Assembly (NCBI GenBank): GCA_019828545.1
Contig: JACVRA010000114.1
Coordinates: 1 to 28,545, forward strand
Length of the DNA stretch: 28,545 nt
Reading direction: 5' to 3'
Source of the DNA: Paracamarosporium sp. OC-R06-R3
Lineage: Eukaryota > Ascomycota > Dothideomycetes > Pleosporales > Didymosphaeriaceae
Below the pieces are notes generated by a model. The model searched no databases and was not told the origin of the DNA. It saw only the letters and a program-made list of their open reading frames with translations. Shown in pieces: positions 21,024 to 28,545 of this stretch. Position 1 is the first letter of the stretch. Each line of letters starts with the position of its first letter. Made by a program: the position numbers and the translations under genes.

Positions 21024-23149
21024 ATGCGCCAACCACGTTCATTTGGCGCATGGGAAAGTGGCATTAGCCCCGAGATCCTTTCCGGCGAAGTAGTGTCATT
21101 GAGCGCTCCCCGTGTCGACGTATGATGTCCTTCGTCGCTAGTACTAAGAGTCATGGGCTAACGCACAACCAGACCGCCCGGAATCACATATACTACCTGG
21201 AAACCGATTGCGATGGCCATGGTCGCATTATGCGCACAGAAGTCTTCCCTCACCGGAAGATCCTTCCGGACAAGTACAACGTCGGTAGCAGTGTCAATGG
21301 ATATGGGGGGGGAGCTTTCATTGTTGACTGCGATGGCCGTGTCGTTTTCGTTGATGGAGTCACAAATGCTGTTAACAGAACAGGCACCGAGGCCGACGAC
21401 GTGGAAACGCTGATACATTCACTCAATGCCAAGTTTGCAGACCTGTGTCCGCATCCGAGCTCTGCGTCCTTCGTCCTCGCCCTTCGCGAAGAAGAGAGTC
21501 ATGGTAAAATGCACCCGGATACCAGCATCGTGCTCATTGATACTGTGTCAAAAACTTACAAGGTAGTGCAGTCTGGCGCCGACTTCTACTCTCATGCGCG
21601 CTTCAGTCCGGACGGTCAACACGTTTGCTGGCTCGAGTGGAACTTTCCACACATGCAATGGACTGGCGCTATCTTGAAGGTTGCAGAATTCCGCAACTCA
21701 GACTTTGTCAATGCACGCCAAGTTGTGAGCGACGTTGGAGTTGGTCAGCCACGATGGGGAACAAGCGGCACTTTGTACTTTGCCAGCGAGAGATCTGGAT
21801 ACCAGCAGCTCTATGCAGTATCGCTAGAAAGCAACACGTCTCGCTGGCTACGCTTCAAAGAGTTAGAGCAGTGCGAATTTGCCGGTGCAGAATTCTGGCT
21901 TTCGAGGTGAGTCACAAGAACTAGCCGTGCTATGATCAATGCTGATATGAGCACCTACAGTCTCACTTACTTTGAGCTCAGTGAGGGCAAGATGGTCGCC
22001 ACTTACACCAGAGATGCTACCAGTTTCGTCGCTGTGCTTGACTTGGCGACGGGCAAACACATTGATCTAGATCTTGAGATCAACGACATTGCCTACGATG
22101 CCATGCAACGCATCAATGATTACGAATTTGTCGTCATTGGCGCTTCGGCGAGCTGCTCACCAGCACTCTACCGCATCTCGCTCGATCCTGAAACTTTACA
22201 TGTCAAAAATGCCACGGTACTAGCCCGGAGCTTGGACATGTACCGCATACCGCAAGGAAGCCTGTCGACGCCGAAACCTTTCAACTTTCCCCGTTCGTCC
22301 CCAGACGCAGACACAAACCCGGCTTTGAAACATGGCCATGCCTTTCTAATGCTACCAACGAGCCCGTGGTACTGCTCGATACCGGGGAAACTACCTCCGT
22401 GCATCGTATCCGCGCACGGCGGCCCGACGAAACATCACCGACCGAGCGTCAATCTCGAGAGCCAGTTCATGACGTCGCGCGGCTTCGCCGTGGTGCTGCT
22501 CAACCATGTCGGCTCGACGGGCTACGGCGGCGCCTACCGGGACGCCATGAACGGGACCTGGGGCGTCTCGGACGTGCAAGACGCGGTCGACTGCGTCAAC
22601 GCGCTGGTGCGGCAGGGCGTCGTCGACGGCGCGCGCATAGGCATCACGGGCGGCAGCGCCGGCGGCTACCTGACGCTGCAGGCCATGTGCACGGCGCCCG
22701 AGACGTGGGCGGCAGGCATAAGCATCTGCGGCATCTCCGACATGCGCGCGTTTGCGCGCGACACGCACAAGTTTGAGAGCTGCTACGACCAGGTCCTCGT
22801 CCGCGACATTGCGAGCCAAAGGCATGCCGGCGTCAACGAGGACGCGCTGTATGCGGCGCGCAGTCCCGTCACGCACGCGGCCCGGCTTCGCGCGCCGCTG
22901 CTGCTACTACAGGGGGCCGTCGACCCGGTCGTGCTGCCGAACCAGGCGACCATGTTTGAGGAGGCGGCAAAGCGCCACTTGCCCAAGGAAAAGATGAATG
23001 GCTTCATGGCGGATGAGGCGGTCAAGCTTGTCATGTACGAGAACGAAGGCCACGGCTTCCACCTAGCAAGCTCCAAGAAGCACAGTTTGGAAGAGCAAGA
23101 GGCTTGGTGGCTCAGGTCATTGTGCGGGAAGAGACATTCGTTGCCGTAG
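21024..23149 (+). CDS. S9 family serine peptidase (prolyl-oligopeptidase/acylaminoacyl-peptidase type)
   Basis: Three exons (21024-21119, 21173-21906, 21961-23149) give 672 residues. The first exon supplies the family N-terminus FGAWESGISPEILSGEVVSL, joined through a 53-bp intron to a frame continuing with IYYLE. The N-terminal part is a beta-propeller with repeats such as ARFSPDGQHVCWLEW and PRWGTSGTLYFASE. The C-terminal alpha/beta-hydrolase domain has GGSAGGY (Ser509), VDPVV (Asp598) and EGHGF (His641), a complete triad. There is no signal peptide, so it should act in the cytosol. This group removes residues or acyl-residues from short peptides, and sometimes acts as an esterase or amidase on small molecules. 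Next to the ATP-grasp ligase and peptide carrier it may mature or degrade the product. The middle of the third exon (about 22500-22950) is very GC-rich compared with the rest. Confidence 0.92.
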
Positions 23150-23660
23150 ACAGGACGGTATTTCAACTACTCTGCTGCCATGCTCGTGACTCGGATACTC
23201 GCTTCTGGCATCTGCAGCAGACTTTTGATATTACCAGACACATGTAGATGCGGCTTTGGCTACGCGGACTCGTTTGAAATTTCATATGCAAACTCCATAC
23301 GGACTGGTTAAAACTTATCCTTCACTCTGTCGCCCAGGTTGTGGGATCAGAGTGAGGTAGAGTGCGGATTGGTTCGACAGCGAGTCCTCGCTCGTCCGTC
23401 GGGGTAGTGACGCATTGAGAATTAGCTGTCAAAGTCGCTCTTCTCCACCTTCCTAATTGGCATTCCGCACTCCGACATGCTCGTCCCAATGGGGCTGCCG
23501 CGCATTGCGCGTTAAGTACAGTACGTACATGCTTCAGCTGTCCATCTGCGACATTTACAATTCGGTCTTGCACCACCTCTTGACCCTTATCGCCGACAAC
23601 ATGTTCCAGGAAAGTGCATCTGTGTCTACGCCTCTCCGGCCAGCACAAGACACCACCAAA
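23150..23660. promoter_or_regulatory. promoter region of the ATP-grasp gene
   Basis: No independent gene is seen. A CACTCCGA word at 23468-23475 matches the motif found upstream of the desaturase-like gene and of the transporter. An ATG at 23601 is in frame with the chosen ATG at 23661 without a stop between, so a 20-residue longer N-terminus is possible. Confidence 0.45.
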
Positions 23661-25679
23661 ATGTCACCAACTTCCCAGAACATCCTGCTGGCCAGTCGCG
23701 AGGGTAAGGCGAGCAGCATCTTTAACGCCGGTAGCTGCTGACCGGCACAGGCAACGTCGTGTGCGAGTGGGCATTGGAGACGGCGCATTCACCTCAGCCC
23801 GCCTACTATTACGTGCTCCGGGTGCACATGAGCCTCCCCCCCAAGACCGACGACTCCTTTCACGGCCAGACTATCCAAATTGCTGAACTTCCGCCTGGCT
23901 TGAACTCTCAGTGTTCTTCTGCGCTCGACTTTCTCGATTGGGCTGCACGCCTCGTTTGCGTGGGCAGCGGCGGCAGGCATGCGGCCACTGTACAAATAAT
24001 CTTACCCGCCCAAGACGGATGCATTGTGCGTGCAGACATACTCCGCCAGCGCCTGGCTACCAGCAAGTCCATTGAACGAGTCGAGGAGTTTGTCTCCCTC
24101 GACCAGCATATGACTGCCTTTCAAGAGAGCCAAGGTGCAAGCACAGACCTGCTCAGTATCCTCAGCCACGCCGCTGGTGCCATTCTAGAACAGCAGCATA
24201 TCCAAAGCTTGCCAAGCGTGAACCAAGAGCTGCAGGCCAGGCTTTCTTTCCCATGGATCTGTCAGCTACCTCGCATCTCGCCCAGCACTTCCGTTGTAAT
24301 GCTAACAACTACCAGGCCCTGCTCCATGGACTCCGAAACGGCTGGTCCTCGTCGGCTGCAGGCCTGAAGTCATCATGGAGAGGTGGCTAACAGCAGCCTT
24401 CAACCTCGGCATCCACATCACCATCGTTGGACAGCATGGCCGATGGCTGCAGCACCAGGGCTTTTGCCAGTCTGTGGAAAAGTATATCGATATCGACATG
24501 GAGCTGGACGGCGGCTTGGCTGATCGCATTGCCGACGCCCTCATCAAAGATGGCACCGCCTACGACGGCATCACCACCTTCACCGACACCTATTTCGTCG
24601 ACGTTGCAAGGGCTGCAATTCGTCTCAAACTGCCCACAGCGCCCTTGTCCGCCGTGGAAACCGCCGTCGACAAGTACAAGACTCGGTCTCTGTTCCCCGG
24701 AGACTGCAACTCTTTCCAAGTCGACAGCTCCGCAGAACTTCGCCAATCCATGTCAGACGGTCTGGTCATAGCATACCCGCTCATTGTCAAGCCCAGCCAG
24801 GGCTGGGCCTCGGAGGGTGTCTCCAAGGTCACCAACGAGGCAGAGCTGTTTGCTGCCGTCGCTGCTCTCGAGCCTGCAAAACACGGCACTCACATTGTCA
24901 TTGAGACATATCTCGACGGCCCCGAGGTCGATGCCAATTTTGTGTTGCAAGACGGAAAGATTCTCTTCTACGAGCTGATCGACGACTTTCCCTGCACATC
25001 GGAACGAGACGATCTCCCCGGCCAAGAGAATTTCTTGGAGACTGAGATGCTCTATCCTTCAAACCTCCCACCCAACGAGTCAGACATCATCAGAGAGGAG
25101 CTGAGGAGTATGCTTGTCAAGCTGGGATTCCACACCGGCGTCTTCCATCTGGAGGCCCGAATCACCAACTCTTCAATGGCTTATACCTCGGCCAATGGCG
25201 TGGACCTGCGGCCTCATGGCAAGCAGTTGACCAAGGCTCCAACCGCCACACTGCTCGAAATCAACCAGCGCGCGCCTGGCATCATGGCTCAGTGTATCAC
25301 GGCATTCAAGAGCGGGGTGGACTGGACTGCTTTGCAACTGCTCGCAGCTCTGAAAGATACCGTGCGCTTTACTGCGCTGGCGCACGAGTACGCGCCCGAG
25401 GCTCAACCCATTACCGCAATCGTCTTCATCAACACCGAGTTTCCAGGAACTTACAACGGCGAGTGCTTTGCTGTTGATCTGAAGAGGCGGCGCCCTGATC
25501 TCGGCGCCATGGTCTACCAAGGTGGCTCCTACTACCACTATACCAATCCCATTGCAACAGCACCCAATCTCGTTGGTCATTTGCTTGTGTCATCTGACAA
25601 GGGCCGCAAACATATTCTTGCTGCGGCAAAGGAGATGCGGAGAGAAATTAGACTTCCCATTACACCATTTCGGGCGTAG
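23661..25679 (+). CDS. ATP-grasp ligase (carbamoyl-phosphate-synthase-like fold)
   Basis: Three exons (23661-23703, 23751-24260, 24316-25679) give 638 residues. The start has a good context (CCAAAATGTC). The second intron (GTCAGC...GCTAAC...CCAG) restores the block TPKRLVLVGCRPEVIMERW, the pre-ATP-grasp beta strand. ATP-grasp features follow: YPLIVKPSQGWASEGVSKV, the nucleotide-binding Lys and glycine-rich loop; IVIETYLDGPEVDANFV; and LLEINQRAPGIMAQ, the Mg-binding Glu/Asn block. About 190 N-terminal residues form an extra domain seen in large fungal members. The family makes amide or peptide bonds from a carboxylate, ATP and an amine via an acyl phosphate, as BacD-type L-amino-acid ligases do. 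Here it could add an amino acid to the NRPS product or make a dipeptide independently; the substrates cannot be read. Confidence 0.88.
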
Positions 25680-26136
25680 CTAGTACTCCAGTGCATAGTA
25701 GATGAATTGAAACCAGAGAAAGTTTGCTCGGCGGACTTGCAACCGATGATGTACATTCCCTTAAAGCTGACATGATCAAAGCCCTATAGCACGTGTCATA
25801 ATGGCTAATAATAAGCAGTGGCTAATGCATTTTAGGTAGTGCAGCTGCCGACGGGGTAACGACTTACAGGGGCGCATCATCGGAGTAAGTTGACCGAATT
25901 GAGCGCTTACTCCGAAAAAGCGGGTTAGATCTTACTCCATTCGGCATACCGTATCCGACGCTCGAACTGAATGACCACAACCATTGGGTAGATGGATGGA
26001 CGGTATCGGTCTCGAATGCTTAGTTCGGAGCCATATGCTCTGTCATCTCCTATAGATGACTCGACCTGTCACTTCTTCCACGTTCCTGGGATGATAGCTC
26101 CCTGCATGTACCTTTGAGCCGCATCCACCATCGATC
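25680..26136. promoter_or_regulatory. promoter region of the peptide transporter
   Basis: No gene is seen in these 457 bp. The region contains a CACGTG box at 25790-25795, a perfect 10-bp inverted repeat at 25880-25915, and a third CTTACTCC copy at 25931-25938. Confidence 0.5.
25880..25915. promoter_or_regulatory. inverted repeat TCGGAGTAAG / CTTACTCCGA, candidate regulator site
   Basis: Perfect 10-bp arms at 25880-25889 and 25906-25915 with a 16-bp spacer. The arms contain outward CGG/CCG triplets, the half-sites that Zn2Cys6 dimers often bind. The right arm continues as CTTACTCCGAAAAA, nearly the same as the word at 16212-16225 upstream of the desaturase-like gene. Binding by the regulator at 2936 is a guess. 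Confidence 0.45.
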
Positions 26137-28182
26137 ATGGACACGCCCGAGGAGAAGAGTTTGTGAGTCTCACGTTTTTGGCGCAAAAGATGAGACACTG
26201 ACATTACAGACCCTCCAAGAATGAAAATTCTGCGTCGATTCCCACAGCCTGCTCTGAGCATCTTAATGCTGAGACCAATCATTTCGAGGAACCGACCGAA
26301 GAAGATCTGAGGACATGTCGACGAGAGGCAGATAAGCTGCCAAAAATGGCTATCCTTGTGGCCGTCGTCTCTCTATGCGAGCGCTATGCCTACTATGGCT
26401 TCTTGGGCATTCTCCGTGAGCATCACGACTCGTTCAAGAATGCAACTGGCCACTGACCCAAGGGCAGAGAACTACATTCAAAATCGCAGGGACGACCCGT
26501 TGCGCCCTGGCGCCCTGGGACTCGGCCAGGACATTGCCTCCTTGATGGTCAACTGTTTCACTCTCGTTAGCCAAGTCACGCCTCTCGCGACGGCAGCCAT
26601 TGCAGATTCATATCTTGGTCACTACAAGACCCTTCGCGCCTGTTTCTGGTTAGTCTCAACTCTCGCGCAGCCTCTGCGCAATACACCAACTTACTTGTTT
26701 GCAGCATGTACGCCGTCGGACTTACCATTCTTCTAATAACGTCTCTCCCGCCCTTGCTAAGGCAAGGCTCCGGACTTCCCGGTCTGATTGTCGCCCTAAT
26801 TATCATCAGTCTTGGTGTCGGAGGTGTCAAGTCCACGTTGCCGCCATTCCTAGGTCAGTTGAATCGCTATACCCGCTTGTCGCACAATCTCGTTGCAGCT
26901 GCTAAACCATAGCGACATTTAGCGGAGCAATGCCATGCGTCCAAGACTAGAATCAGGATCTCCAAGACAGGAGAGCGAGTCATTGTTGACGGTGAGGCGA
27001 CCGTGGAGTATGCTTTCAACGTCTACTATTGGTAAGAATTCACAATTTTGTTGAACCACGGTCGGGTCTGACACAAAAAGGTGTGTGAATATCGGTGGTC
27101 AAGCCATTGTTGCATCAACCTTGCTCGAAAAGGAGATCGGTTTCTGGGTCGCGTTTCTGATATGCACGTGCGCCATCTTCCTTGGCCTCACTCTGCTCTA
27201 CCTGGGCCGAAAGCATTATGGTGAGACCTCTTAAACCAGTCCGTCAAGCGTCGCGAGACGGAGTCTTAACACACTTCAACAGTCAATCTTCCTCCAGACG
27301 GCAGCGTTCTCCCATCGGCGTGGAACGTCATCTACATTGCCGTCAGAAACGGGTTCCGACTAGACGCCGCCAGACCTGAAAAGGTGGCCGAGGATACTGG
27401 CAAGACAGTAAAGTGGCGTGATAGCTTCATCGAGGAGATGAAAAAGGCGTTAGTCGCCGCGCGCATTGGGTGAGTGGTCGTCCTTGGTCACCCCTCCAGA
27501 GACGCAACCATATCTGACTCTCAATAGCGTCCCATTCGTCGTCTACTGGCTCTGCCAGAACCAACTCACCAGCAATACAATCTCCCAAGCAGCCAACATG
27601 GAGACAAGCGGTGTCCCCAACGACTTGATGCCCGACCTCAACGCCATTACCGTCCTACTATGCCTCCCACTGGCAACGCACGGCCTGTACCCGCTGCTGC
27701 GCAAGCTGGGCATCAGCTTCCCGCCGGTGACGCGCATCGCGCTCGGCTTCCTGCTCGAGGCCATGGCCATGGGCTTCGCGGCGGGCGTGCAGGGCTACAT
27801 CTACGCGTCAGGCCCATGCTACGACCATCCGCGCGCGTGCCCAGCGTCGCCAGACGGCAGCCTGCCCAACCGCGTCAGTGTCGCCATGCAGATCCCCATA
27901 TACGTCTTCGAGGGCCTCGGTGAGATCTTCTCAAACCCAGCCATGTACGAGTATGCCTTCACTGAGGCGCCTCACAGCATGAAGGCTGTGCTGCAGGCTT
28001 TCTTCGCCCTCACCGCCGCAGCTGGCTCTGCGCTCGGCCTCGCTTTAACCCCGACGTACAAGGACCCTTACTTGCTGGCCATGTACGCGTCGCTGGCCGG
28101 CGCCATGTTTGTCGGCGCCGTTGGGGTGTATGCGCTTCTACGGCCGAGGCGGAGACGCGCCGATAACGACGCTGGCTCGTGA
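26137..28182 (+). CDS. POT/PTR family proton-coupled peptide transporter
   Basis: Eight exons (26137-26162, 26210-26415, 26468-26648, 26705-26853, 26923-27031, 27081-27220, 27283-27469, 27528-28182) give 550 residues; every junction keeps phase. Family blocks: ERYAYYGF, the segment GILQNYIQN rebuilt across intron 2, GALGLGQ, the ATAAIADSYLGHYKTL loop, GVGGVKSTLPPFLAEQ across intron 4, SKTGERVIVDGEATVEYAF, the YYWCVNIGG signature across intron 5, VYWLCQNQ, and FEGLGEIFSNPAMYEYAF. About twelve membrane segments are expected. Relatives such as yeast Ptr2 import di- and tripeptides with protons. Placed at the cluster end, it may move a peptide product or re-import it. It is slightly short of the usual 580-620 residues but appears intact. 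Confidence 0.92.
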
Positions 28183-28545
28183 GTATGAACGAGGCCTGGG
28201 AAGGCTTCACAGCTCCCGGCAACTGAATCTCCGACCATCAGCGGCGAAGATGCGCTTACTGCGATAATGTCAGGCTAAGCGTGAAATATGCAGCAACATG
28301 GAATGCAACCTCATCAGGCGTCGGCATCGTAGAAGCACAGACCTTACTGTTGCGGTCTATACTGCGGTGTCTCCTTTGCCCCATCAGTTATTCATCTTCT
28401 CGCGGTACAATATAGCGGTCTCCTCTATATACTTCTCCCTTCTATTATTTGTAGCAGCGTAGAGCATTCTTGTATGTACAAATAGTTCATTTGTAACAAA
28501 ATAGATAACGTAGTGTAACGTAACTACGTAGCGAGTCGCCACTCC
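28183..28545. other. 3' flank of the transporter gene, no gene seen
   Basis: The stretch has no coding frame with family features and becomes A+T richer to the right, from about 28400. It contains the transporter 3' region and may be the right edge of the cluster. Confidence 0.45.

Noticed and set aside
22366..22997. Long Arg/Ala-rich frames on both strands inside the S9 peptidase
   Set aside because: They arise from the GC-rich third positions of the peptidase gene.
26854..26913. Acceptor CCATAG at 26913 in transporter intron 4
   Set aside because: It shifts the frame into a stop; the acceptor at 26922 keeps phase and rebuilds PPFLAEQ.
1..28545. Possible tRNA, rRNA or CRISPR features
   Set aside because: No T-loop-like arms with a matching cloverleaf, no rRNA-like blocks and no regularly spaced direct repeats were seen on reading; a tRNA-scanning program would be decisive.

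Overview
The window is genomic DNA of a filamentous ascomycete (Pezizomycotina). The genes are interrupted by many short introns of about 47 to 109 bp, with GT-AG ends and CTAAC or CTGAC-like branch sites. The left end is an almost pure A+T block of the kind left by repeat-induced point mutation. No prokaryotic operon signals, rRNA, tRNA or CRISPR were seen.

Layout. 1-2035 is an AT-rich, gene-free block. 2036-2935 is a degraded repeat-like zone with one small basic reading frame. From 2936 to 28182 lie nine genes that look like one secondary-metabolite cluster: a Zn2Cys6 regulator (+, 2936-5314); a divergent saccharopine-dehydrogenase (Lys1-like) reductase (-, 5774-6883); a two-module NRPS with order A-T-C-A-T-E-C (-, 7594-15467); a membrane desaturase/hydroxylase (+, 16418-17443); a D-amino-acid oxidase (-, 18029-19441); a freestanding B3/4 tRNA-editing-type protein (+, 19693-20524); an S9 serine peptidase (+, 21024-23149); an ATP-grasp ligase (+, 23661-25679); and a POT/PTR peptide transporter (+, 26137-28182). 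I rebuilt the exon structures by hand, joining frames where splice signals, phase and family motifs agree. This extends the NRPS past an apparent stop and recovers a six-exon oxidase and an eight-exon transporter.

How the parts may work together (inference). The NRPS should build a dipeptide whose second residue is epimerised to D, released or cyclised by a terminal C domain. The desaturase-like enzyme could oxidise an amino-acid side chain. The oxidase could turn a D-amino acid into a 2-oxo acid, and the Lys1-like reductase, whose substrate pocket is altered, could reductively join a 2-oxo acid to an amine. The ATP-grasp enzyme could add an amide bond. The S9 peptidase and the POT carrier are suited to handling small peptides. 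The B3/4 protein is the most telling member: relatives remove wrong amino acids from tRNA, so it may protect the producer from an amino-acid mimic made by the cluster. I do not recognise this gene combination as a described pathway.

Limits. Exon borders come from reading splice sites by eye, and residue comparisons with known families are from memory, not from an alignment program.
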